64,000 nt of DNA. Source: Plantibacter sp. ME-Dv--P-122b. Its GTDB lineage: Bacteria > Actinomycetota > Actinomycetes > Actinomycetales > Microbacteriaceae. Position numbers and translations under genes: made by a program. The notes below the pieces were generated by a model. It saw nothing but the letters and a program-made list of their open reading frames with translations. It was not told where the DNA came from and did not search any database. This document shows positions 1 through 7,754 of this stretch, in pieces. The first letter of the stretch is position 1. Every line of letters starts with the position of its first letter. The stretch is from the NCBI RefSeq assembly GCF_030209375.1, contig NZ_JARVSC010000004.1, forward strand, positions 176,787 through 240,786. Direction: 5' to 3'.

Positions 1-109
1 CGGCCCCGACGGCGCAGGCGGCTGGCTCGTGACGGCCGTGCTGCCCACCGGCGAGCCGACCTCGACGCCACCCCGCCCCCGATCCAGCTCGACGAAGGAC
101 CGCCTGTGA
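1..109 (+). CDS. sensor histidine kinase, C-terminal end (partial)
   Basis: The frame that starts at base 2 runs 35 codons to the TGA at 107-109. It reads GGWLVTAVLPTGEP followed by a polar tail, which resembles the last strand of a GHKL ATPase domain (typically GG...V.A.LP). The stop overlaps the GTG start of the next gene (GTGA), the usual coupling of a two-component pair. The rest of the gene lies outside the window, so its sensor type is unknown. The kinase assignment rests on this short tail plus the adjacent response regulator. Confidence 0.6.
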   Translation, partial: GPDGAGGWLVTAVLPTGEPTSTPPRPRSSSTKDRL

Positions 110-762
110 CCATCGACGTCCTCATCGCCGACGACCAGGCTATGGTCCGAGCCGGGTTCGCCGCGCTCCTCGACGCCCACGACGGGATCCGGGTGACGGG
201 GCAGGCCGCGAACGGTGCCGAAGCGGTCACACTGTCGGCGCGCCTCGATCCCGACGTCATCCTCATGGACGTGCGCATGCCCGAGCTCGACGGCATCGAG
301 GCCACGAAGCGCATCCTCGGCCCAGGCTATCCGGCGGCGAAGGTCCCTCGCATCATCATGCTCACCACCTTCGACATCGACGACTACGTCTACGACGCCC
401 TGCAGGCCGGCGCGAGCGGCTTCCTCCTCAAGGACGCCCTGCCCGAGGACCTCGTTCACGCCGTGCGGGTGGTCGCTGCCGGTGACGCGCTGCTGGCCCC
501 CAGCGTCACCCGCCGGATGATCGCGCAGTTCGCCGCGCAGAAGCCCCGCGCCTCGCATGGCACCGCGCGGCTGGCGGAACTCACCGAGCGCGAGCGCGAG
601 GTGCTCGTCCTCATCGGCCATGGTCGGTCGAACAGCGAGATCGCCGCGACCCTGTTCATCGCGGAACAGACCGTGAAGACCCATGTCGCCAAGGTCGGCG
701 CGCGCGACCGCGTGCAGGCCGTGATCTTCGCCTACGACACCGGACTCGTCGCCCCGTCCTGA
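106..762 (+). CDS. NarL/FixJ-family response regulator with shortened recognition helix
   Basis: A 218-aa two-component DNA-binding regulator. The receiver domain covers about residues 1-120, with the acidic pair D9/D10, phospho-acceptor D54 in LMDVRMP, and the conserved K in FLLKD. The LuxR-type HTH (about 150-212) begins LTEREREVL. The expected family pattern in the last helix is VKTHV-x-RIL-x-KLG; this protein reads VKTHVAKVGARDR, so about four residues are missing from the recognition helix (codons at 685-690) with the frame kept. It overlaps the upstream kinase by 4 bp, so the two are co-expressed. Membership of the family is secure; DNA-binding competence is in doubt. Confidence 0.93.
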   Translation: MTIDVLIADDQAMVRAGFAALLDAHDGIRVTGQAANGAEAVTLSARLDPDVILMDVRMPELDGIEATKRILGPGYPAAKVPRIIMLTTFDIDDYVYDALQAGASGFLLKDALPEDLVHAVRVVAAGDALLAPSVTRRMIAQFAAQKPRASHGTARLAELTEREREVLVLIGHGRSNSEIAATLFIAEQTVKTHVAKVGARDRVQAVIFAYDTGLVAPS

Positions 763-880
763 CCCGGACTCCGCGCATCGGTGCCTCACCCCTGGGTACG
801 GGGCGCGACGACACCGCCGGGTGATGTGCCCTCGGGTGCCGCGTTCGTAACCTCCTCGGACATCACCGAGGAGGACCGTC

Positions 881-2986
881 ATGGCCATCACCCACGCAGC
901 ACCGATCGACGCTAGACCCGATCGCGCCAGACCGGTCAGCACCGGGCCCGATCGCACCCTGGGTGCACGTGACCGCGGGATCGACCTCGTGCGTGCCTGT
1001 TGCATCATCGGGGTCGTCGTCCTGCACGCGATGATGGTCGGCGTGACGGTGACCTCCGCCGGCCCCGTGTTCGAGAATGCGAGTGATGGCACCGCCTGGA
1101 TCGCCCCGCTCAGCTGGGTCCTGCAGGTCATGCCGCTCTTCTTCGTCATCGGCGGGTTCGCAGGCCTGCTCGCGTATCGACGCCACCGGTCGCACGGTGC
1201 GCCGGCCTCGGCGTTCGTCGCCGCGCGGCTCCATCGCCTGTTGCTCCCCGCGGTCGTCACCATCGGCTGTGTGGGAGCCGCCCTCGCGGCGCTGACGCTG
1301 GCCGGTGTCCCCGCCGACCTCGTCGCCACGGCCGGTTTCCGGTTCGGGCAGCCGCTCTGGTTCCTCGGCGTCTTCCTGCTCTGTCAGGCATTGCTGCCTG
1401 CGCTCGCCGCCGCCCACGAGCGCGCCCCGATCCGGTCGATCGTGTCGCTCGTCACCGCCGCCGTGCTGGTCGACGTCCTGCGCGCGGCCACGGGTGTCGA
1501 CGCCCTCGGATTCATCAATCTCGTCCTCGTCTGGACCGCGCTCCAGCAACTCGGGTTCTTCCTGGCGGACGGTTCGATCGGCGCCCTCAACCGGAGTGTC
1601 CGGGCGCTTGCCGGTGTCGGGGCGGTCGTCGTCCTCGTGCTCACCTGGTGGGCCGGCCTCTACTCCAGCGACCTCATCGCGAACATCAACCCGCCCACCG
1701 CGGCGCTGCTCCTCGTCGGCGTCGCCCACACGGCACTGCTGTCGCTCGTCCGCGAACGACTCACTCGGCTGAGCGCGCGTCGCCGGGTCGCGTTCGTCAC
1801 CGACGTCGTCACTCGTCGCGCCATGACGATCTACCTCTGGCACATGCCGGTGCTCCTCGCCATGGCCGGCGCGTCCGCCGTGTTCGCGCTGACGACCGGC
1901 GTCGCCCTCCCCGCGCCGGACAGCCTCGGTTGGTGGCTCGGACGGCCCCTGTGGCTGGCGGTGGCACTGACGCTCACCGCCCTGGTCGCGACGGTGTTCG
2001 CCCGCGTCGAGGCCGTTCAGACGCCGATCGCGAGCCAGTCGCGTGGCAGGATCACGGTCGCCGTCCTCCTCGGGCTTGCTGCAGTGGTGCTCCTCCTCGT
2101 GGCCGGCACGTCGGTGACCACGGCGACGCTCGCCGTGCTCTTGATCGTCGGTGCACTTCGTGTCCCCGGCACCGGCCGAGCTTGCGACCTGAGACGTCAG
2201 CCCATCGGTGCCGGCGCCGCGTCGGGAGCGGTAGCGGGTCCCGGGAGGATCTCGCGCAGCAGGTCGTCGATGGTCACGACGCCCAGGAGGCTGGTGCCCT
2301 CGGTCACGATCGCCAGTTGGACACGACCCCGTCGCATCCGTGCCAGAGCATCATGGGCGGACACGTCCGGAGCGAGCGTGAGCGGGTTGCGGGCGATGTC
2401 CGCCGCGGAAGTGCCGGGGTCGGCGGACAGTGTGTCGCGAACGTGCACGACGCGGCAGTCCGCTCCGGTTCCGAGCAGGATGCGCAAGTGGCCCGATGCC
2501 GCCGCCACCGCCTGCACGTCAGCGATCGACGCGGACGCCGGCACCGAGGTGGGTGTCCGGTCGGTCTGGACGATGTCGCCGACGGTCAGCGTCCCTAGCC
2601 CGATCGCGCGCACGATCGGCTCCGAGTACTGCACGTCCAGGGTGCCGGCCGCGCGCGAGTGCGCGACGAGTTCGCGAATGGTCTCGGCGTCCTGGCCGCC
2701 GGCTGCCGCCTTCTCGACCGGTTCGACACCGGACGCTCGAACGAGGCGGTTGGCCAGATGGTTGATCCAGAGGAGGAACGGACGGAGCGGCCAGGTGAGC
2801 GCGCGGGCGAGGGGCGCGGTCGATTTCGCGGCGAGTTCCGGATGCGCGATCGCCCATGACTTCGGGGCCATCTCTCCGATCACGAGGTGGAGGAACGTCA
2901 CCACGATGAGCGCGAGCATGAACGCGAGCACGTCCGCGAGCACCGCGGGGAGCCCCCACTGGGCGAGGACGGGCGAGAGCGCGTAG
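881..2986 (+). CDS. acyltransferase-3 family membrane protein, C-terminus runs on antisense
   Basis: The ATG at 881 has a strong GAGGAGG Shine-Dalgarno sequence. Residues 1-435 form an OafA/acyltransferase-3-like multi-span protein: GIDLVRACCIIGVVVLHA opens the first helix, the FFVIGGFAG loop follows, and IYLWHMPVL sits near the end. Such proteins O-acylate cell-surface glycans. After about base 2185 the frame stays open to 2986 but is fully antisense to the next gene and its residues look like a shadow (Arg/Ser rich). A +1 shift would stop at TGA 2190-2192, just before the opposing gene ends. The real protein probably ends near 2190; the coordinates given are the literal open frame. Confidence 0.7.
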   Translation: MAITHAAPIDARPDRARPVSTGPDRTLGARDRGIDLVRACCIIGVVVLHAMMVGVTVTSAGPVFENASDGTAWIAPLSWVLQVMPLFFVIGGFAGLLAYRRHRSHGAPASAFVAARLHRLLLPAVVTIGCVGAALAALTLAGVPADLVATAGFRFGQPLWFLGVFLLCQALLPALAAAHERAPIRSIVSLVTAAVLVDVLRAATGVDALGFINLVLVWTALQQLGFFLADGSIGALNRSVRALAGVGAVVVLVLTWWAGLYSSDLIANINPPTAALLLVGVAHTALLSLVRERLTRLSARRRVAFVTDVVTRRAMTIYLWHMPVLLAMAGASAVFALTTGVALPAPDSLGWWLGRPLWLAVALTLTALVATVFARVEAVQTPIASQSRGRITVAVLLGLAAVVLLLVAGTSVTTATLAVLLIVGALRVPGTGRACDLRRQPIGAGAASGAVAGPGRISRSRSSMVTTPRRLVPSVTIASWTRPRRIRARASWADTSGASVSGLRAMSAAEVPGSADSVSRTCTTRQSAPVPSRMRKWPDAAATACTSAIDADAGTEVGVRSVWTMSPTVSVPSPIARTIGSEYCTSRVPAARECATSSRMVSASWPPAAAFSTGSTPDARTRRLARWLIQRRNGRSGQVSARARGAVDFAASSGCAIAHDFGAISPITRWRNVTTMSASMNASTSASTAGSPHWARTGESA

Positions 2987-3231
2987 TCGATCGCGGGCTT
3001 GGTGATCGCACCGAGCAGGAAGGTGCAGGCGGTGATGCCCAGTTGTGCGAAGGCGAGCATCACGGTGAGCTCGTTCATGCCTCGCAGAGCGGCTCGCGCA
3101 GCGGAGCTCCGATTCGCCTCCACCTCGAGGCGGTGTCGTCGAGCGGCGAGGAGCGCGAACTCGACGATGACGAAGAAGGCGCTCGCGATGATGAGCGCCA
3201 CAGTGATGATCGTGACCAGCCACCAGCTCAT
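2197..3231 (-). CDS. CNNM/HlyC-type transporter-like protein (DUF21 + CBS)
   Basis: A 344-aa membrane protein. The N-terminal DUF21 domain (about 1-180) has four hydrophobic segments and the family motif IGEMAPKSWAI. Two CBS domains follow (about 200-330), ending GVVTIDDLLREI. CNNM/CorC proteins are associated with Mg2+ or Co2+ homeostasis; older annotations call them hemolysins. It lacks the C-terminal CorC_HlyC domain that its partner has. The start overlaps the stop of the upstream gene by 4 bp (ATGA), so the two are translated together and may form a heterodimer, which is inference. It converges on the acyltransferase gene. Confidence 0.9.
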   Translation of the reverse strand: MSWWLVTIITVALIIASAFFVIVEFALLAARRHRLEVEANRSSAARAALRGMNELTVMLAFAQLGITACTFLLGAITKPAIDYALSPVLAQWGLPAVLADVLAFMLALIVVTFLHLVIGEMAPKSWAIAHPELAAKSTAPLARALTWPLRPFLLWINHLANRLVRASGVEPVEKAAAGGQDAETIRELVAHSRAAGTLDVQYSEPIVRAIGLGTLTVGDIVQTDRTPTSVPASASIADVQAVAAASGHLRILLGTGADCRVVHVRDTLSADPGTSAADIARNPLTLAPDVSAHDALARMRRGRVQLAIVTEGTSLLGVVTIDDLLREILPGPATAPDAAPAPMG

Positions 3232-4628
3232 CGGGTCGCCTCCTCGTCGATGATCCTGGTCGTGGCATCGTCCCCGTCGGGGTCCACTTCGATCAGGTGT
3301 GCGGTCACCCGTGAGGGGACGAGCCGCTCGACCTCGGTGACCTCGAGGTCGAGCGAGCGCTGCACGCGGAGGCCCTCCACGGTCTCCGACGGACGCTCGG
3401 GCAGGGCGATCCGGACGATGGTCCCGACCTCGAGGAGGTCACCGTGTCTGCTGATGGCGAGACCGGCGATCGTCTCGGCCTCCTCACGCGGCAGGTCCTG
3501 GCCGATGACGCGCTCGACCTCGTCCAAGTGGATGTCGCCTGGCAGGGACCATCGCCCCGACCCGAGGTCGGCGATGCCGACGCCGACGGAATCGTGTTCG
3601 TCGGAGATCTCTCCGACCACCTCCTCAGTCAGATCCTCGATCGTCAGGATGCCGTCGAAGTTGCCGTACTCGTCGACGACGCAGGCGAGTTCGTTGCGCG
3701 TCCGTCGCATCCGGTCCAGCGCCACCGGGAGCAGCATGGTCGTCGGTAGGATCACTGCCGGCCGCATCACGCTCGACACCGCGGTGTCGTCCGGGTGGGG
3801 CTCGCGCAGGAGGTCGATCAGTTCGACCACGCCGAGGGGTGTGTCCTCGTCGCCGATGACCGGATAGCGCGTGTGACCGGTGCTCATCAGTGCGCGGACC
3901 TCACCCACCGTCGTGTCCGGCGGGATCGAGTCGACGCGGGATCGCGGCACCATCGCATGCTCGACGTCGCGCTGTGGGAAGTCGAGGATGCGGTCGATGA
4001 CGATGGAGAGCTCGTCGGGGAGGTCGCCGCTCGCGCGGGACTCGGCGACGATCGACTCGAGGTCCTTCGCAGTCGCGCTCTCGTCGACATCCTCGAGCGG
4101 CTCGATCCGCAGCAACCGCAGGAGGGCGTTCGCCGCCTTGTCGAACACGGTGATGAGGCCGCCGAAGATCAGGAGGTAGATGCGCGTCGGCACCGCGACT
4201 GCGCGAGCCAACGGTTCAGGGTTGGCGATCGCGAGGTTCTTCGGGTACAGCTCGCCGAACACCATCGTCACGACGGTCGCGAGGAGGAGTGCGCCGATCG
4301 TGCCGATCAGGACCGAGGCGACCGGGTCGATCCCCGCTCCGCCCAGGAGGGTGCCGACCGATGCGCCGATGAGCGGTTCAGCGACGTAGCCGATCAGGAG
4401 GCCTGTGACCGTGATGCCCAGCTGCGCGCCCGAGAGCATGAAGGACGTGCGCTTGGTGATCGCGAGGACCCGCTTCGCCTGCGCGTCACCCTTCTCCGCC
4501 TGAACCGTCATGCGGGTCCGGTCGACGGACATGTAGGCGAACTCCTGGGCGACGAAGAATCCGCACGCGGCGATGATCACCGCGGTCAAGACGACGCCGA
4601 CAAGCAGTGTCAGCGCCGCTTCGAGCAT
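3228..4628 (-). CDS. CNNM/HlyC-type transporter-like protein (DUF21 + CBS + CorC_HlyC)
   Basis: A 466-aa protein with the full family architecture: DUF21 membrane domain (about 1-200, with FGELYPKNLAIA), a CBS pair (about 215-345, with MVPRSRVDSIP and GVVELIDLLRE), and a C-terminal CorC_HlyC domain (about 360-440, GDIHLDEVERVIG). The likely role is regulated divalent-cation export or sensing at the membrane. It is the first gene of a two-gene unit. Upstream lie about 130 bp and then a tetR pseudogene. I saw no clear metal-riboswitch fold in the leader, though I could not fold it computationally. Confidence 0.92.
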   Translation of the reverse strand: MLEAALTLLVGVVLTAVIIAACGFFVAQEFAYMSVDRTRMTVQAEKGDAQAKRVLAITKRTSFMLSGAQLGITVTGLLIGYVAEPLIGASVGTLLGGAGIDPVASVLIGTIGALLLATVVTMVFGELYPKNLAIANPEPLARAVAVPTRIYLLIFGGLITVFDKAANALLRLLRIEPLEDVDESATAKDLESIVAESRASGDLPDELSIVIDRILDFPQRDVEHAMVPRSRVDSIPPDTTVGEVRALMSTGHTRYPVIGDEDTPLGVVELIDLLREPHPDDTAVSSVMRPAVILPTTMLLPVALDRMRRTRNELACVVDEYGNFDGILTIEDLTEEVVGEISDEHDSVGVGIADLGSGRWSLPGDIHLDEVERVIGQDLPREEAETIAGLAISRHGDLLEVGTIVRIALPERPSETVEGLRVQRSLDLEVTEVERLVPSRVTAHLIEVDPDGDDATTRIIDEEATR

Positions 4629-4756
4629 CTGGACTCACCCCCTCGGCATGCGAGAGGGGTCGATGATCGACCCTCCTGGTCGGTGGAGGTGCGATGTCGG
4701 CTCACGGGGTTCTTTCTCGTGGGTCTGCGGGAAGTGGTCACGAGGGTACGCATCCA

Positions 4757-5128
4757 TCATTTGACGGAGCTGTGTGTCACCACTTCGTCAATCGCTCCGA
4801 CACGGTCGGCACCGCGCTCCTGCTGGACGCCGAGACCAGCGCGGATCGTCGCGGACAGTGCCGTTCGTCGGCGTTGGTGGACCTCGGGTGCGTCTGCGGA
4901 TGTGGCGACGACGGTCATGGACGCCTGCGTTCACGTCGCCGCGGTCGAGATGAGCAGCGCCCAGACGTCGGCCGGGTCGAGGTCGGGGTGGATCGAGCCG
5001 GCTCGCTGCTCCGCCTCGATGTCCCGGAGGTGCTGGAGGTCGTGGTCCTCGGCGATGACATGCGCGTCGAAGACGGCGTCGAACAGCTGGTCCTTGGCGC
5101 CGCAATAGGCGTGCGTACCTCGCCGACA
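4757..5128 (-). pseudogene. TetR-family regulator, truncated with an in-frame TGA
   Basis: One minus-strand frame reads HAYCGAKDQLFDAVFDAH, matching the end of a TetR helix-turn-helix (Y-x-GSK-x-x-LF). It continues with GSIHPDLDPADVWALLISTAAT, then TGA at 4931-4933, then TQASMTVVATSADAPEVHQRRRTAL, a typical TetR C-terminus, ending at 4757-4759. The TGA sits where Trp is expected (AAT-W-TQ), consistent with TGG to TGA. The first about 45 residues of the DNA-binding domain and part of the ligand domain are missing. The relic fills most of the gap between the CBS pair and the monooxygenase, and may once have regulated the latter. Confidence 0.8.
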
Positions 5129-5151
5129 TCGACGTCGAGCTCGCCTGACGG

Positions 5152-7053
5152 TCAGGCGTTCGCGGTCGTCGCTTGCCGTCCCATCACGCCGTCGAAGAAC
5201 GCGGCGAGCTCCGCGGTGGCCTCGAGCGGGAGCACGTGGGCGACGTACTGGTCCGGCCGCACGACGACGACGGCACCAGCTCGGTCGACGCCGCGCTCGG
5301 CGAAGATGTCGACCTCGGGATGGCGGGCGTAGACCTTCTCGTAGTCGATGAGCTCGAACGGGCCGACACGCGGCAGGAACACCGGCGGCACGGTGCCGAG
5401 GTCGATCTCGGTGTGCGGCTGCTGGTAGACCACCTTCACGTCGAACCAGTCATCGGCCCGCACGCCGTCGGGGAGCAGACGGAGCGGTGACTCCGGTGCG
5501 TCCTGCAGCCAGGCCGCCAGCTCCGTCGATCGGCCCGACGACGGCGAAGCGGCATCTGAGAAGACGTAGATCCGCCAGCGCCCGTCGGCCGTGGCGTGGT
5601 GTCCGAGATGGATGTGGTTCGCGTCCGCGACGCGCGAGGTGAGGGCGGACTTGAACCGCTTCCCGATCGGGAAGCCGTTCGCGAGGTGCTGATGGGTCGC
5701 CTCGCCGACGATGGCCGAGGGGCTGTACTCGGTCATGAAGCCGGCCGGGAACTCCGCCGTCCGCACGTAGAAGTCGGCGAGCTCCGAGGGGTCGGCGAAG
5801 TCCTCCGGCCGCTTGGCCATGAGGCTCGACCACTCGCGGTCGAAGTCGATGAGCTCCCGGGCCACGACCTGACGCTCAGCCGAGTACGTCGCCAGCAGGC
5901 TCTCGGGGCTCCGGCCCTCGAGCACGTGGCCGAGCTTCCACGCCAGGTTGAAGCCGTCCTGCATCGACACGTTCATCCCCTGCCCGGCCTTCGCGCTGTG
6001 GGTGTGGCAGGCGTCTCCCGTGATGAAGACGCGCGGTGTGCGCGAGCCGAGTTCGTCGATCGGGACGTCGTCGAAGCGGTCCGTCAGGCGATGGCCGACC
6101 TCGTAGACGCTGTGCCAGGCGACGTGTTTCACGTCGAGCCGATAGGGGCTCAGGATGGTGTTCGCGTGGTCGATGATCTGCTCGATCGAGGTCGACCGTA
6201 CGGCTTCGCTGCCACCCGACGGCACCTCGCCGAGATCGACGTACATGCGGAAGAGGTGTCCACCCTCGCGGGGGATGAGCAGGATGCTGCCGCCGGAACC
6301 TGACTGGATCGCGCACTTCGTGCGGATGTCGGGGAAGTCGGTGACGGCCAGAGCGTCCATGACCCCCCACGCGTGGTTCGCCTGGTCGCCGGCCAGGGTG
6401 CAGCCGATCGCCTGGCGGACCGCGCTCCGGGCGCCGTCGGCTCCGATGACGTACTTCGCGCGGACGGTCCTGGTCTCGCCGGAGGACTCGTCGCTCGTGT
6501 CGAGCAGCGTGACCGCGACCGGGTACTCCGCGTCGTGGTCGATCTCGAGTCCCTGGAACGCCCACCCGTAGTCGGGTCGCATCCGGGTCGGGGCGTTCGC
6601 CATGTACTCGGCGAAGTAGTCGAGGACGCGGGCTTGGTTCACGATGAGGTGCGGGTATTCGCTGACGCCCGTGGTGTCGTCGAGCGGCCGGGCACCGCGG
6701 ACGATCCGGCCCGGGTCCTGGGGGTCGGGCTGCCAGAACGCCATCTCGGTGATGCGGTAGGCCTCGGCGGTGATGCGTTCGGCGAAGCCGAAGGCGTTGA
6801 AGGTCTCGACGCTGCGCGCCTGGATGCCGTCCGCCTGACCGATCGCGAGGCGTCCCGGTCGGCGGTCGACGATGCGCGTGGTGATGGACGTGAAACGGGA
6901 CAGTTGTGCGGCGGCGATCATGCCTGCCGGCCCGCTGCCCACGACGAGGACGTCGATCTCGTCCGGGAGGTCGTCGGGCCGATCGATCCCGACACCCGCT
7001 GCGGGCAGGACCCGGGGATCGCCGGACACGTAGCCGTGGTGGTGGAACTGCAT
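5152..7053 (-). CDS. FAD-dependent aromatic monooxygenase (phenol 2-monooxygenase type)
   Basis: A 633-aa flavoprotein hydroxylase. The FAD dinucleotide motif VVGSGPAGMIAA is at about residues 37-48, the second FAD motif GDACHTHSAKAGQGMN is near residue 345, and the C-terminal about 190 residues look like the thioredoxin-like dimerisation domain of phenol and 3-hydroxybenzoate hydroxylases. These enzymes use NADPH and O2 to hydroxylate phenolic rings; the exact substrate cannot be read from sequence. The ATG has a GTGAGGA Shine-Dalgarno. A 29-bp near-palindrome lies just upstream at 7081-7109. No ring-cleavage genes are adjacent. Confidence 0.9.
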   Translation of the reverse strand: MQFHHHGYVSGDPRVLPAAGVGIDRPDDLPDEIDVLVVGSGPAGMIAAAQLSRFTSITTRIVDRRPGRLAIGQADGIQARSVETFNAFGFAERITAEAYRITEMAFWQPDPQDPGRIVRGARPLDDTTGVSEYPHLIVNQARVLDYFAEYMANAPTRMRPDYGWAFQGLEIDHDAEYPVAVTLLDTSDESSGETRTVRAKYVIGADGARSAVRQAIGCTLAGDQANHAWGVMDALAVTDFPDIRTKCAIQSGSGGSILLIPREGGHLFRMYVDLGEVPSGGSEAVRSTSIEQIIDHANTILSPYRLDVKHVAWHSVYEVGHRLTDRFDDVPIDELGSRTPRVFITGDACHTHSAKAGQGMNVSMQDGFNLAWKLGHVLEGRSPESLLATYSAERQVVARELIDFDREWSSLMAKRPEDFADPSELADFYVRTAEFPAGFMTEYSPSAIVGEATHQHLANGFPIGKRFKSALTSRVADANHIHLGHHATADGRWRIYVFSDAASPSSGRSTELAAWLQDAPESPLRLLPDGVRADDWFDVKVVYQQPHTEIDLGTVPPVFLPRVGPFELIDYEKVYARHPEVDIFAERGVDRAGAVVVVRPDQYVAHVLPLEATAELAAFFDGVMGRQATTANA

Positions 7054-7080
7054 CGATTCCTCACTTCATCGTCAAGAATT

Positions 7081-7109
7081 CGATAATGGAACACGCTGTT
7101 CGCTTATCG
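7081..7109. promoter_or_regulatory. inverted repeat upstream of the monooxygenase
   Basis: Two 13-bp arms, CGATAATGGAACA and TGTTCGCTTATCG, match at 11 of 13 positions around a 3-bp CGC spacer. It lies 28 bp upstream of the start codon of the minus-strand monooxygenase gene, a good place for a repressor operator. The size would suit a TetR, IclR or GntR dimer. The nearby tetR pseudogene is a possible former partner. Confidence 0.6.
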
Positions 7110-7126
7110 CACGGCAGACACTACCC

Positions 7127-7163
7127 TGCACCGGCGCACGGTGGAAGACCGTACGCCGGTGCA
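7127..7163 (-). terminator. strong hairpin after the lipoprotein gene
   Basis: The arms TGCACCGGCGCACGG and CCGTACGCCGGTGCA pair at 14 of 15 positions around a 7-nt loop, 24 bp beyond the stop of the minus-strand lipoprotein gene. No clear U-tract follows, which is common in high-GC actinobacteria. Confidence 0.7.
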
Positions 7164-7186
7164 GGTGCTGTTCGAGTCGCGGGTGG

Positions 7187-7720
7187 TCAGTCCTTGGTCG
7201 ACCAGGTGCCGAGGTCCTTGACCTCGATGACCGTGGGCAGGGCGTCCTTGTCGCCGAGGAAGGCCTGGCAGGCGACGAGCGGGGCGTCGGGGGACACCCC
7301 GGCCGTCGCGTTGCCGTCCGGGGTGCAGTCGAACTGGCCCAGGACCTTGATGGGCTGGTAGCTGCCCGTGCCGCTGAGCTTCCATTCGTCCGTCGTCGGC
7401 ACGGGGAGTGCGGAGCGGTCGGCGTCCTTGACGTCGCCGTCCGTCAGCGTGACCGAGTAGGTGACGAAGTACGGGGTCTTCCCTTCGTCCGACGGCGTCG
7501 ACTGCACGCCCATCTCGGCGAGGTCGCTCAGCTTCCCCTCCCGGACGTCGTCGATGGCGAACGACATCTCGACGCCCGTCCCGACCTCGACGGCCACACC
7601 CGTGCCGAGCGCCAGGGCGTCGTCGGGGGCTTGCTGCGGGCTCGAGCACCCGGTCAGGGCGATTCCGACGGTCGCTGCGACGAGGGCGGTCAAGGCGAGG
7701 GTGCGGTGCATGCGGATCAT
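7187..7720 (-). CDS. secreted lipoprotein of unknown function
   Basis: A 177-aa predicted lipoprotein. From the ATG at 7718-7720 the N-terminus is MIRMHRTLAL, then a hydrophobic core and the lipobox ALTGC (Cys25). A second ATG three codons on is equally possible. The mature part is acidic, with VTYSVTLTDGDVKD and the pattern ...F-D-C...V-A-C-Q... that could form a disulfide. Its layout resembles the lipoprotein at 44.7 kb (short Ser/Pro linker, then a beta-rich domain of similar size), so they may be distant paralogues. No catalytic motif is visible. Confidence 0.8.
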   Translation of the reverse strand: MIRMHRTLALTALVAATVGIALTGCSSPQQAPDDALALGTGVAVEVGTGVEMSFAIDDVREGKLSDLAEMGVQSTPSDEGKTPYFVTYSVTLTDGDVKDADRSALPVPTTDEWKLSGTGSYQPIKVLGQFDCTPDGNATAGVSPDAPLVACQAFLGDKDALPTVIEVKDLGTWSTKD

Positions 7721-7754
7721 GTCATCGACGGTATCGGGGACGGCCGCCCGAGGC

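Noticed and set aside
4629..4756. Mg2+ or Mn2+ riboswitch upstream of the CBS protein pair
   Set aside because: The short leader shows no conserved M-box or yybP-ykoY motif by eye; folding and covariance search would be needed to revive this.
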